A DNA stretch of 64,000 bases from Mercurialis annua (lineage: Eukaryota; Streptophyta; Magnoliopsida; Malpighiales; Euphorbiaceae). The stretch lies in the NCBI RefSeq assembly GCF_937616625.2, contig NC_065577.1, positions 23,945,501-24,009,500 on the forward strand, read 5' to 3'. Below are positions 47,751 through 59,771 of this stretch, piece by piece (position 1 is the first letter of the stretch; the number at the start of each line of letters is the position of its first letter). The translations under genes and the position numbers were made by a program. The notes under the pieces were generated by a model, which worked only from the letters and a program-made list of their open reading frames with translations, was not told where the DNA came from and did no database searches.

Positions 47751-47857
47751 TAACGAGCTTTTGCTCAAATTGTATAAGCGCTCAGCAGTAAATTGCTAGG
47801 TCGTGGGTTCGATTCCTCCCACAAGCGCTCCCCCTTCCCAAATTATCAAAAAAAAAT
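47751..47857 (+). mobile_element. tRNA-derived SINE-like insertion, copy 1
   Basis: A 107-bp insert in the satellite. It contains a B-box-like GGTTCGATTCC at 47806-47816, an A-box-like TTGCTCAAATTGTATAAGC upstream, and a short A-rich tail (ATCAAAAAAAAAT). It is flanked by a 10-bp repeat ATTACGAAAC/ATTACAAAAC, where the uninterrupted satellite has one copy. The tRNA-like fold is degenerate (anticodon arm AGCA...TGCT), so I do not call a functional tRNA. A decayed or very short tRNA-derived SINE, or a retroposed tRNA pseudogene, fits best. Confidence 0.72.
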
Positions 47858-48861
47858 ATTACAAAACAAATCCAAACGTTTCACCTTTTTAGCGATTGAA
47901 GCCAAACGCTTACGAATGATACGAAACAAAACCAAATTTTTATAAACGTTACAAAACAAATTCAAACGTTTCGCCTTTTTATCGATTTAAGCCAAACGTT
48001 TACAAATGTTATGAAACAAATCCATGCTTTCACCTTTTTAGCGATTTAAGCCAAACGTTTACAAACGTTACGAAAAAAATCCAAACGTTTCACCATTTTA
48101 GTAATATAAGCGAAATGTTTACAAACGTTACGAAACAAAACGTTTCACCAATTTAGTAATTTAAGCCAAACGTTTACAAACGTTACGAAACAAATCCAAA
48201 TGTTTCACCTTTTTAGTTATTTAAGCAAAACATTTATAAATGTTACGAAACGAATCCAAACGTTTCCCATTTTTTAGTATTTAAGCCAAACGTTTACAAA
48301 CGTTACGAAACAAAACCAAAAATTTTACCTTTTTAGCGATTTAAGCCAAACATTTGTAAATATTACGAAACAAATCCAAACGTTTCGCCTTTTTAGCGAT
48401 TTTAGCCAAACGTTTACAAACGTTACGGAACAAAACCAAACGTTTAACATTTTTAGCGATTTAAGTCAAACGTTTACAAACGTTACGAAAAGAATCCAAA
48501 CATTTCCCATTTTAGCGATTTAAACCAAATGCTTACAAACGTTACAAAATAAATCCAAATGTTTCACATTTTTAACGATTTAATCCAAACGTTTATAAAC
48601 GCTACGAAATAAATCCTAACGTTTCCCCTTTTAAGCGATTTAAGCCAAATGTTTACAAATTTACGAAATAAAATAAAACGTTTCCCCATTTTAGCAAATT
48701 AAGCCAAACGTTTACAAACGTTAAGGGAACAAAACCAAACAATTCACATTTTTAGCAATTTAAGCCAAACGTTTACAAAAATTACAGAACAAAACCAAAC
48801 GTTTCACATTTTTAGCAATTTAAGCCAAACGTTTATAAACGTTACAAAACAAAACCGAACG

Positions 48862-49308
48862 TTTATAAACGTTTGGCTTAATTCGCTAAAATGGGGAAAT
48901 ATTTGGATTTGCTCCGTAACGTTTGACTTAAATCGCTAAAAAGGTGAAACGTTCGGATTTGTTTCGTAACGTTTGTAAACGTTTTGCTTAATTCGCTAAA
49001 AAGGTGAAACGTTTGGTTTTGTTTCGTAACGTTTGTAAACGTTTGGCTTAAATTGCTAAAAAGGTGAAATGCTTGGATTTGTTTTGTACCGTTTGTAAAC
49101 GTTCTGCCTAAATTGTTAAAAAGGGGAAACATTTGGATTTGTTTCTTAACGTTTATAAACATTTGGCTCAAATCGCTAAAAATGTGAGACGTTTGGTTTT
49201 GTTCCGTAATGTTTGTAAAGGTTTGGCTTAAATTGCTAAAAAGGTGAAACCATTAAATCTGTTTCTTAGCGTTTATAAATGTTTGGTTTAAATTGTCAAA
49301 AAGGTGAA
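48862..49308 (-). repeat. Inverted satellite segment in block 6
   Basis: About seven reversed monomers following GAACGTTTATAAACGTTTGG. With the forward array on the left they form an imperfect inverted repeat several hundred bases long. Duplicate copy at about 61311-61755. Confidence 0.88.
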
Positions 49309-50093
49309 AAGTTTTCCCTTTTTAGCGATTTAAGCCAAACATTACGAAACAAATCCAACTGTTTCACCTTTTTAGCGATTTAATCCAAACGTTTTAAACG
49401 TTACGAAACAAATCCAAGCGTTTCAACTTTTTAGTAATTTAAGCCAAACATTTACAAACGTTACGAAACAAACCAAATGTTTCACCTTTTTAGCGATTTA
49501 AGCCAAACGTTTATAAATGTTTCCCCATTTTAGCGATTTAAGCCAAACGTTTAGAAACGTTACCAAACAAATTCAAGCGATTCACCTTTTTAGCGATTTA
49601 AGCCAAACGTCTACAAACGTTAAGAAACAAATCCAAATGTTTCACCTTTTTAGCGATTTAAGCCAAACGTTTATAAACGTTACGAAACAAATCCAAATTT
49701 TTTGCCTTTTTAGCGATTTAAGCCAAACGTTTACAAACGTTACGAAACAAATCCAAACGTTTTGCTTTTTTAGCGAGATAAGCCAAACATTTACTAACGT
49801 TACGGAACAAATCTAAACGTTTCCCCATTTTAGCAATTTAAGCCAAACGTTTACAAACGTTACGAAACAAAACCAAACGTTTCACTTTTTTAACGCTTTA
49901 TGCCAAACGTTTATAAAAATTACGAAACAAAACCAAACATTTCACCTTTTAAGCGATTTAAGCCAAACGTTTCACCATTTTAACGATTTAAGCCAAACGT
50001 TTACAAACGTTGCGGAACAAAAACCAAACGTTCCACATTTTGAGCGATTTAAGCCAAACGTTTACGAATGTTAACAAAACCAAACGTTTATAA

Positions 50094-50312
50094 ACGTTTG
50101 GCTTAATTCGCTAAAATGGTGACACGTTTGGATTTGTTTCGTAACGTTTGGCTTAAATCGCTAAAAAGGTGAAACTTTTCGATTTGTTTCGTAACGTTTG
50201 TAAACGTTTTGCGTAAATCGCTAAAAAGGTGAAACGTTTGGTTTTGTTTCGTAACGTTGTTAAACGTTTGGCTTAAATTGCTAAAAAGGTGAAATGCTTG
50301 GATTTGTTTTGT
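50094..50312 (-). repeat. Inverted satellite segment in block 6
   Basis: Shorter reversed run of about four monomers, entered at a perfect 22-bp palindrome centred on TTTATAAA (CCAAACGTTTA and its complement). It is left at GTAACGTTACGAAAAAAATC. Duplicate at about 62544-62762. Confidence 0.88.
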
Positions 50313-50910
50313 AACGTTACGAAAAAAATCCAAACATTTCCCCTTTTTAGCGATTTAAGCCAAACGTTTCACCTTTTTAGCGATTTAAGCCAAATGTTTA
50401 CAAACGTTACGGAACAAAACCAAACGTTTCACATTTTTAGCAATTTAAGCCAAACGTTTACAAACGTTACGAAACGAATCTAAATGTTTCCCCATTTTAG
50501 CGATTTAAACCAAATGTTTCCAAACGTTACGAAATGAATCCAAAGGTTTCACATTTTTTGCTATTTAATCCAAACGTTTACAAACGCTACAAAACAAATC
50601 CTAACATTTCCCCTATTTAGCGATTTAAGCCAAACGTTTACAAACGTTACCAAACAAATCCAAAGATTTCGTATTTTTAGCAATTTATGCCAAACGTTTA
50701 CAAATTTACGAAACAAAATCAAACATTTCACAATTTTAGCAATTTAAGCCAAACGTGTACAAATGTTACGAAACAAATCCTAGCGTTTTACCCATTTTGC
50801 AGTTTAAGCCAAACGTTTACAAACGTTATGGAACAAAACCAAACATTTCATATTTTTAGCGATTTAAGTCAAACGTTTACAAACGTTACGAAACAAAACC
50901 GGATGTTTAT

Positions 50911-51412
50911 AAACGTTTGGCTTAATTCGCTAAAATGGGGAAACGTTTGGATTTGTTTCGTAACGTTTGGCTTTGATCGCTAAAAAGGTTAAACGTTTAG
51001 ATTTGTTTCGTAACGTTTGTAAACGTTTTGCATAAATCGTTAAAAAGGCGAAACGTTTGATTTTGTTTCGTAACGTTTGTAAACGTTTGGCTTAAATTGC
51101 TAATAAGGTGAAATGCTTGGATTTGTTTTGTAACGTTTGTAAACGTTCTGCTTAAATTGTTAAAAAGGTGAAACGTTTGGATTTGTTTCGTAACGTTTAT
51201 AAACATTTGTCTTAAATCGCTAAAAATGTGAGACGTTTGGTTTTATTCCGTAATGTTTGTTAATATTTGTTTTAAATCGCTAAAAATGTGAGACGTTTGG
51301 TTTTATTCCGTAATATTTGTAAATTTTTGTCTTAAAATGCTAAAAAGGTGAAACCCTTGGATTTGTTTCGCAACGTTTGTAAAGGTCTGGCTTAAATTGC
51401 TAAAAAGGTGAA
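50911..51412 (-). repeat. Inverted satellite segment in block 6
   Basis: Eight or so reversed monomers, including two near-identical ones with AATGTGAGACGTTTGGTTTT. Duplicate at about 63363-63868. Confidence 0.87.
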
Positions 51413-52311
51413 ACGTTTCCCCTTTTTAGCGATTTAAGCCAAACGTTACGAAACAAATCCAACTGTTTCACCTTTTTAGCGATTTAGTCCAAACGTTTTA
51501 AACGTTACGAAACAAATCCAAACGTTTCACCATTTTAGCGATTTAAGCCAAACATTTAAAATGTTACGAAACAAATCCAAGCGTTTCACCTTTTTAGTAA
51601 TTTAAGCCAAAAGGTTTACAAACGTTACGAAACAAAATCAAACGTTTCACTTTATTAGCGATTTAAGCTAAACGTTTATAAACGTTACGAAACAAATCCA
51701 AACGTTTCCCCATTTTAGCGATTAAAGCTAAACGTCTAGAAACGTTACGAAACAAATTCAAGCGTTTCACCTTTTCAGCGATTTAAGCCAAACGTCTACA
51801 AACATTATGAAACAAATCCAAATGTTTCACCTTTTTAGCGATTTAAGCCAAACGTTTATAAACGTTACTAAACAAATCAAAACGTTTTGCTTTTTTAGCG
51901 AGTTAAGCCAAACGTTTACAAACGTTATGAAACAAATCTAAACGTTTCCCCATTTTAGCGATATAAGCCAAACGTGTACAAATGTTGAGAAATAAATCCA
52001 AGCGTTTCACATTTTTAGCAATTTAAGCCAAATGTTTACAAACGTTACGAAACAAAACCAAACGATTCACTTTTTTAACGCTTTATTCCAAACGTTTATA
52101 AACGTTATGAAACAAAACCAAACATTCCACCTTTTTAGCGATCTAAGCCAAACGTTTGTAAACGATATGAAACAAATCCAAACGTTTCCCCATTTTAGCA
52201 ATTTAAGCCAAACCTTTACAAACGTTACTGAATGAAAACCAAACTTTTCCCATTTTTAGCGATTTAAGCCAAACCTTTACAAACGTTACGAAACAAAACC
52301 GAACATTTATA

Positions 52312-52768
52312 AACGTTTGGCTTAATTCGCTCAAATGGGGAAACGTTCGGTTTTGTTTCATAACGTTTGTAAACGTTTTGCTTAAATCGCTAAAAAGGTG
52401 AAACGTTTGGTTTTGTTTCGTAACGTTTGTAAACGTTTGGCTTAAATTGCTAAAAAGGTGAAATGCTTGGATTTTGTTTTGTAACGTTTGTAAACGTTCT
52501 GCTTAAATTGTTTAAAAGGTGAATCGTTTGGATTTCTTTCGTAACGTTTATAAACATTTGGCTTAATTCGCTTAAATGGGGAAACGTTTGGATTTATTTC
52601 GTAACGTTTGTAAACGTTTTGCTTAAATCGCTAAAAATGTGAGACGTTTAGCTTTGTTTTGTAATGTTTGTAAATGTTTGTCCTAAATTACTAAAAAGGT
52701 GAAACCCTTGGATTTGTTTCGCAACGTTTGTAAACGTTTGGCTTAAATTGCTAAAAAGATGAAATGTT
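52312..52768 (-). repeat. Inverted satellite segment in block 6
   Basis: Reversed monomers entered at GAACATTTATAAACGTTTGG and left at GATGAAATGTTTCCCC. Its copy 2 equivalent would lie beyond the window. Confidence 0.86.
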
Positions 52769-53403
52769 TCCCCTTTTTAGCGATTTAAGCCAAACGTTAC
52801 GAAACAAATCCAACTGTTTCATCTTTTTAGCGATTTAATCCAAATGTTTTAAACGTTACGAAACAAATCCTAACGTTTCACCATTTTAGCGATTTAAGCC
52901 AACCGTTAAAAACGTTACGAAACAAATCCAAGCGTTTCACCTTTTTAGTAATTTAAGCCAAAAGTTTTACAAACGTTACGAAATAAAATCAAACGTTTCA
53001 CCTTTTTAGCGATTTAAGCCAAACGTTTATAAACGTTACGAAACAAATTCAAACGTTTCCCCATTTTAGCGATATAAGCCAAACGTGTAGAAACATTACG
53101 AAACAAATTTAAGCGTTTCACCTTTTCAGCGATTTAAGCCAAACGTCTACAAACATTATGAAAATCCAAATGTTTCATCTTTTTAGCGATTTAAGCCAAA
53201 CGTTTATAAACGTTACGAAACAAATCCAAACGTTTCGCCATTTAGCGATTTAAACCAAACGTTTACAAACGTTATGGAACAAAAACCAAACTTTTCACAT
53301 TTTTAGCGATTTAAGTCAAACGTTTATAAACGTTACGAAACAAAACCAAACGTTTCAACTTTTTAGCAATTTAAGCAAAACGTATACAAACGTTACGAAA
53401 TAA

Positions 53404-55065
53404 AAAGAGAGTTGAACTTGAGACAGTGGAGGTGGCTAGAATTGCTGAAAGGCTAATGTGGTAGCCGATGCGTTGAGTCACAAGTATTCGGGCAGTTTGG
53501 CTCATATTTCTGAGATTGGGCGTAGACCCATGGTTAGAAAGTGGCACAGTTTGATAGCTTCAGGCTATGGTTTTCAGGTTTCGCAGGCTGGTTGTTTGTT
53601 GGCACAGTCGCAAGTGCAACCTGTTTTGATTGATCGGATCAAAACTTTACAAGCTGAGGATCCACAGTTGAAACGGATTATTGAGGAGGTTCAGCAGGAC
53701 GGTAACTCTGAGTTTACTTTTGTGGATGGTGTTCTGAGACATGGTTCGAGATTGTGTGTTCCGGATTCAGATGGTCTGAGGGACCAGATTCTGGAAGAAG
53801 CGCACAAGTCTGCTTATAGTGTTCATCCGGGTTCTACTAAGATGTACCATGATCTTAAGGGTACCTACTGGATGAAGAAGGATTTCGCTGAGTATGTTTC
53901 TAAGTGTCTGACTTGACAGCAGGTGAAGCTGGAGCATCAGAGACCTTTTGGCTATCTGCAGCCATTACCTATTCCAGAGTGGAAGTGGGAGCGGATTGCC
54001 ATGGATTTTGTGGTTGGTTTACCACGTACCCGACAGGGGTACGATTCCATCTGGGTGATAGTTGACCATATGCCCAAGTCAGCTCATTTCCTTCCGATTA
54101 AGGTTTCGTATACTGCTTCGAGGTTGGCTCAGTTGTACATCGACAAGATTGTCAATTTGCATGGTGTACCGGTTTCTATTATTTCATACAGAGGTTCTGT
54201 GTTTACTTCGAGGTTCTGGAAAGCGTTACAGGAATCCTTGGGTTCTCGATTGGATTTCAGTACAACTTTTCATCCTCAGACTGACGGTCAGTCTGAGAGG
54301 ACAATTCAGACGCTGGAGGATATGCTCCGGATGTGTGTTCTCGATTTTCAGGGTAGCTGGGATACTCATTTGCCGTTGATTGAGTTTTCTTACAACAACA
54401 GTTACCACGCGAGTATCGAGATGGCGCCGTATGAGACTTTTTACGGGCGCAAGTGTAGATCTCCTATCTGTTGGGAGGAGGTTGGAGAGCGTAAACTCTC
54501 GGGAGCAGAGATTATTCAGATTACCTCAGAGAAGGTACCGTTGATCAAACGGAGGTTAGAAACTGCTTTTAGTCGGCATAAGAGTTATGCTGATCCGAAG
54601 AGAAAAGACGTTGAGTTTCATGTTGGTGATTTCGTGTTTCTTCGGGTTTTGCATATGAAAGGCGTGGTTCGTTTTGGTGTCAAGGGGAAGTTGGAACCAA
54701 GGTATATTGGTCCTTACGAAATTTCAGAGAGGATTGGAGTTGTGGCTTATCGTCTAGTTCTACCGCCAGACATGTCGGTAGTACATCCTGTGTTTCATGT
54801 TTCTATGTTGAGAAAGTGCATTTCTGATCCTTCGCACGTGATTGTGCCTTAGAGTGTTGAGATTGACCAGGATCTGTCCTATGAGGAACAACCAGTTGAG
54901 GTTGTTGATACGCAAGTGCGTAAATTGCGGAACAATGAGATTCTGATGGTCTAAGTCCTCTAGTGCAATCATTCTGTAGAGGAGTGCACTTGGGAGACCG
55001 AGTCGGATATGCAGAATCGGCATCCTTTTCTTTTCCGTGAGGTACGATATCCCGATTTTATGTGA
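53404..55065 (+). pseudogene. pol: 5'-truncated pol fragment, duplicate of element B
   Basis: Begins abruptly in the late RNase H region (RELNLRQ equivalent) right after satellite. It then continues through VVADALSHK, the integrase HHCC region (TGA at 53914-53916 for the second Cys of CLTC), the DDE core with the YRG variant of DRG near 54188, and the chromodomain. TAG at 54850-54852 replaces CAG, and the TAA/TAG pair in the chromodomain is shared with copy 1. There is no gag, protease or reverse transcriptase, so it is a dead fragment carried by the segmental duplication. Confidence 0.92.
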
Positions 55066-55157
55066 TTTTTATGAGTTTTATTGGGTTACTTATTTTACTG
55101 CTGTTAATTGCTTATAGTGTTAAATTCGAGGACGAATTTTTAATTAGTTGGGGAGAA

Positions 55158-55627
55158 AGTAATACCCCGTAAATTTTCAGCGTTTTTCCGATAAATTTTC
55201 TGATCATTTTGAAGTACAAATCGAAGTTAATGGTTTGATTCATGTTGGTTCGGGATTGAGTTGAGTTTGTGGTTCCACCATTTAATATTTAAAAAAAATC
55301 ACTTAATTCTCGTACGAGACCTCTCTTTTCAAGGCCTGGTCTCGTTCGAGACCAGGAAATTTCAAACGAGACCCAGCCTTAAATGGCTGAGTCTCGTTCG
55401 AAAAATGTCATCAGCGTTTGGGCTTGGTGACTGCGGCTCTTGTCACTTGTTTTCAACCTAGATTCGTGCGGTATTTAAAAACGTTTCCTTAACAGAAAAT
55501 CTACACCACGTTTCACTTACACCCTATCCGTCATCCTCTTGCTCGTTCTTTGAGAAACGAAGCAATTATCATCCTTTAAAGGTTGTTGTTCCTGTAAGTT
55601 TTCTTGTTCCTCAAATATCAGTTTTGG
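55158..55627 (+). repeat. Truncated 3' LTR, duplicate copy
   Basis: Same AGTAATACCCC start and same cut at ATCAGTTTTGG followed by satellite as 42739-43207. The shared truncation point shows that the deletion came before the duplication. Palindrome cluster at about 55310-55410. Confidence 0.92.
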
Positions 55628-56792
55628 AAGCCAAACATTTAAAACGTTGCGAAACAAATGCAAGCGTTTCACCTTTTTAGAAATTTAAGGCAAACGTTTA
55701 TAAACATTACGAAAAAAAACCAGACGTTTCACTTTTTTAGCGATTTAACCCAAACGTTTATAAACATTACGAAACCAATCCAAACATTTCCCCATCTTAG
55801 CGATTTAAGCCAAACGTTTACAAACGTTACGAAGCAAATCCAAGCGTTTCACCTTTTTAGCGATTTAGGCACACGTTTACAAATGTTACGAAACAAATTC
55901 AAATGTTTCACTTTTTTAGAAATATAATCCAAATGTTTACAGACGTTATGAAACAAATCAATACCTTTCAACTTTTTAGCAATTTAAGCCAAACGTTTAG
56001 AAACGTTACGGAACAATTCCAAACGTTTATGCTTTAAAGTTTATATTAGCCAAACGTTTGCAAGCGTTATCAAACAAATCCAAACGTTTCCCCATTTTAG
56101 TGATTTAAGCAAAACTTGTACAAACATTACGAAACAAATCAAAGCGTTACACCTTTTCAGCAATTTAAGCCAAACGTTTACAAACGTTACGAAACAAATC
56201 CAAACATTTCACATTATTAGGTATTTAAGCCAAACCTTTACAAACGTTACAAAACAAATCCGAATATTTCACATTTTAAGCGATTTAAGTCAAACGTTTA
56301 TAAACGTTACGAAATAAAACCAAAACTTTCACCTTTTTAGCGATTTAAGCCAAAAGTTTGTAAACATTACGAAACAAATCCAAACGTTTCACTTTTTTAG
56401 CGATTTAAGGAAAACGTTTACAAATGATACGGAACAAAATAAAACATTTCACATTTTAGCGATTTAAGCCAAACGTTTACAAACGTTACGCAACAAATCC
56501 AAACGTTTCCCAATTTTAGCGATTTAAGCCAAACGTTTACAAACCATACAAAAAATTCCAAACGTTTCCCCATTTTAGCGATTTGAGCCAAACGTTTACA
56601 AACGTTACAAAACAAATCCAAGCGTTTACCCAATTTAGCTATTTATGCCAAATGTTTAGAAACGTTACGAAACAAATCCAAACGTTTCACCTTTTTAGCT
56701 ATTTAAGCCAAACGTTTACAAACATTACGAAACAAATCCGAACGTTTCCCCATTTTAGCGATTTAAACCAAACGTTTACAAACGTTACAAAC
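55628..56792 (+). repeat. 60-bp satellite array, block 7 (duplicate of block 5)
   Basis: Forward monomers matching 43208-44372 one for one, with a few single-base differences. Confidence 0.94.
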
Positions 56793-59771
56793 TGTAATAT
56801 CCCGTAAAATTTTAATTTATTTCTCGATGAATTTCTGGTAGTTTTCTGGCCGTTTTCGGTTTAATGGCTCGATTTGTGTTTCAACCAAAAGGTTTGAACC
56901 ACACCCTTTAAATCAGGTCTCAAAAGAGACCTGATTTTTGACTGAGTCTCGTACGAGACACAATTGGTCTCGTACGAGACCTTAGAAATTTAGGCCTGGT
57001 CTCGTTCGAGACTAAGGTTCTAGAACGAGACCCAGCTTTAAATTGCTGGTCTCGTTCGAGAACAGCCATTCCGTTTCAGGGTGGCAACTTCGTCTTTTAT
57101 TCCTAACCTAATCGACCTACTTAAATACCTTGAATTCAACCCTAATCCATTCTCCACACTACAAGCAAACCCTAGCCATCTTTAACGTCCGTGTTCACTG
57201 AGAAACAACGCTGTAATCATCCGTCGAAGTTGCTGTCCCTGTAAGTTTCTTCGTTCATCAAATTTCAGTTTTAGCTTTAATCGGCAATTTCGTATTTTTG
57301 ATCGTTCTCTTTCATTTTTTGATCGAAATCCCGGAGACTCTAAAATCGCGTATCTATGTTTCCCTATCTCGTTTTTGCAAAACGGTACGTAATCGACCTC
57401 GTTTCAATCGCCGTACGGTTCCCGTTTTAAGTTTATGAAATCTGTCTTGTGGTTGAATTAGCTACTGCCGACCCTTTTCCTTTCCCTTGGCTGTGTTTCT
57501 ACTTCATTCATGTTATAAACCTCTTAGATGATTAGTCATTAATGGTTAAAGATATCGGTTAGAGATTCATATTTGTTGCCGACTCGGATTCATGGATAGA
57601 TTGTCGATTGCTATCTTCGTTTTGTTTTTGTTGTTAGCTAATTTACGTGTAGCTATTACTTGGGTATGATATTTATGATGTAATTTCATGGGTTGTTATA
57701 TAATCTTGGAGTTGTAATTATGAATAAAGCTTATGTTCTTAGTTTCATGATTCTGAATGTTGAGGTTCAATTTAGGGCGGGTTGTTTCAATTTAAAAGGA
57801 AAGGGATGGCTAATTGGCCAGTTTATTCACTAATATGTTTTGATCAAATCAAACGAATTCCTTTAGTTAATTACCTACTGGTTTTATCGTTAACCTTGGT
57901 ATTTGTTTGAATTATAGTTAGTGAATTATAAGCAAAAAATATTTTATAATTTAAATTATAATTACTCGGATAATTATATTAAATTTTGAATATCTAAAAT
58001 GGCGTGAAAATTGGCTAAATTACAATTTAGTCCTTAAATATATTTTTAACTTATTAAGTTATTGGTTATAACTTTATATTACAGTTTGAATTATAATAAC
58101 TATATTAATTTCAAATATCAATTTGGCATGGAATTGGCTAAATTACAATTTAGCCCCTAAACGTTTTGATAACTTATTTAAGTAAGTTTTTGGTTAGTAA
58201 CTTTATATTTTGTTTTAATTATAAACAAAAGTAATCAATTTGATTTCAAATATCAAATTTGCTAAAGTACAGTTTAGTCTCTTAATTGGCTAAAGTACAG
58301 TTTAGTCCCTAAATTGGCTAAAGTATAGTTTAGTCCCCAAACTTTTATAAACTTAAAATGGTTAAGTTTTGGTTGTAACTCGGGTTACTTGAAATTGAAG
58401 TTATTGAGTTCTGTTTTTAAAATGGATTATTAATTTATAGAATTATTTTATAAATATAAACTCGGGTTTATATTTGATAAACGTTTTGAGGCGGGTCAGA
58501 CTTGGGTCACCCGACAAGTGAGGTTAACTTGGTCGTTATAGATAACTCGGTTAACCCACTATTTGGAAATTAATTATTATTTAAAGATTTTTAAATAATA
58601 TTTATAAATTGGATTTTGAAGCGAGAACTCAATAGATTAGTATTAATTGAGCGTTTCTACCTATTGGGTAATTTTGTGTTGTTATGGATTGTTTTATTCC
58701 GACGTGTTATTCGTGCTAATCCTATGTGGTGTCTAGTACTCTTTAGAGTTAGGGTCTGTTTTTAATAATTAGTTTATTTGTCTAGACCCGTCTATTGTTC
58801 GTGCTTCAGAGGCGAACCATGATTAGTTGCTTGCCGGTTATCACGTGGATTAGCAAGCTGTGAGTTTGTACTTACTATTTACCGCTTTATTAAGTAAATT
58901 GTTATTTTAATATTAAATATATATACTGTATGTATATTTCGAACTGTTTTTATATTATGGCTCTTAGTTGGAACATGCTACCTAATGTGCATCATTAGGA
59001 CTGCGTGCACACCGGTAATGATCTGGGTAAGGTATTTATGAAAATGTGGTAACTCGGTGTGAGCATAGCTCTCGGGACCAAATAGAGTAACTCGGTGTAG
59101 CACAGCTCTCGAGACTCTGGATATGTTATAAGTGTGGTCAGTGGTAACTCGGTGTAGCTCAGCTCTCGGGACCAGACCTATTGGATTATGTTTATAATTA
59201 GAATTGTGGATTAGGGTTCCAACTATTATTCGTACTATCGTTATTAAATGTTTTATACGGTTTTAAAGGTTTTCCACTTGATAAATGTAAATAGTGGTAT
59301 AAACTCATCTCAGTATATCTGACCCCGTTGTTTTTCCAATTTTTCCCTGGGTTATGATCTGAGAGTGTCTGATGATCTCCGTCTTGATTTTACTCGAAGT
59401 TTTCTTTTATTTTACTAAAACTATCAAACTGTTTTATTATTAGACCGCAGTAGTTGACTAGACGTCTTTATTTTTATTACAGTTGTTTGTCGGATTGGTC
59501 CGACTGGATATATTGCTTTGGCATGTTTATATTGTTTACTCTGTTTACTTTTTTGCCATATTGGAGACTCGTAGTTGAACGAGTATTTATAATATTAAAT
59601 GTTGAGTATTATAACTGCTAGAATTAGGCTGAAGTCTCGGTTGCCCTCGAGCATTGGTTTTCTTGCAGGTTTATTATAATTGTATGTTAACCGAAAGGCT
59701 AGCTACGGGTTTTAGTACTACATTACCCATACCCTAGCGCCGGTCGCGATTTATTAAAATGGGTTGTGACA
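56793..59771 (+). mobile_element. Solo LTR, plus orientation, duplicate copy
   Basis: Same insertion as 44373-47325, with the same CAAAC duplication (56788-56792 and 59772-59776). It is 26 bp longer, keeping 28 bp near 58680 lost from copy 1. The palindrome cluster at 56910-57065 retains GTCTCGTACGAGAC where copy 1 has CATACG. Confidence 0.93.
56910..57065. repeat. Palindrome cluster in LTR U3 (duplicate copy)
   Basis: AGGTCTCAAAAGAGACCT, GTCTCGTACGAGAC, GGTCTCGTACGAGACC, GGTCTCGTTCGAGAC and GGTCTCGTTCGAGAAC. The arms are better matched than in the first copy. Confidence 0.85.

Larger units (their letters stand above)
40942..53403 (+). repeat. Tandem duplication unit, copy 1 (~12.46 kb)
   Basis: Everything from AAAGAGAGTTGAACTTGAG inside the RNase H region of element B onward reappears from 53404. 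The offset is 12462 at the start, 12418-12420 after two small deletions in copy 2, and 12446-12451 later. Content: 3' pol, LTR stub, satellite, solo LTR with CAAAC duplication, satellite, SINE and inverted satellite. Matching is visible to the window end (equivalent to about 51549); that this copy extends exactly to 53403 is inferred from the junction. Confidence 0.85.
47326..53403 (+). repeat. 60-bp satellite array, block 6, repeatedly strand-switching
   Basis: Forward monomers alternate with reversed runs at about 48862-49308, 50094-50312, 50911-51412 and 52312-52768. Forward-to-reverse entries all read as a close variant of CCAAACGTTTATAAACGTTTGG; most reverse-to-forward exits read as a variant of GGTGAAACGTTTCCCC. 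This makes an alternating higher-order unit of roughly 0.8-1.4 kb. A SINE-like insert is at 47751-47857. The block ends at 53403, where retrotransposon pol sequence begins abruptly. Confidence 0.92.

Noticed and set aside
47751..47857. Functional tRNA gene
   Set aside because: The T-loop is good, but the D and anticodon arms do not fold cleanly and the acceptor ends do not pair well; the A-rich tail and flanking repeats fit a retroposon better.
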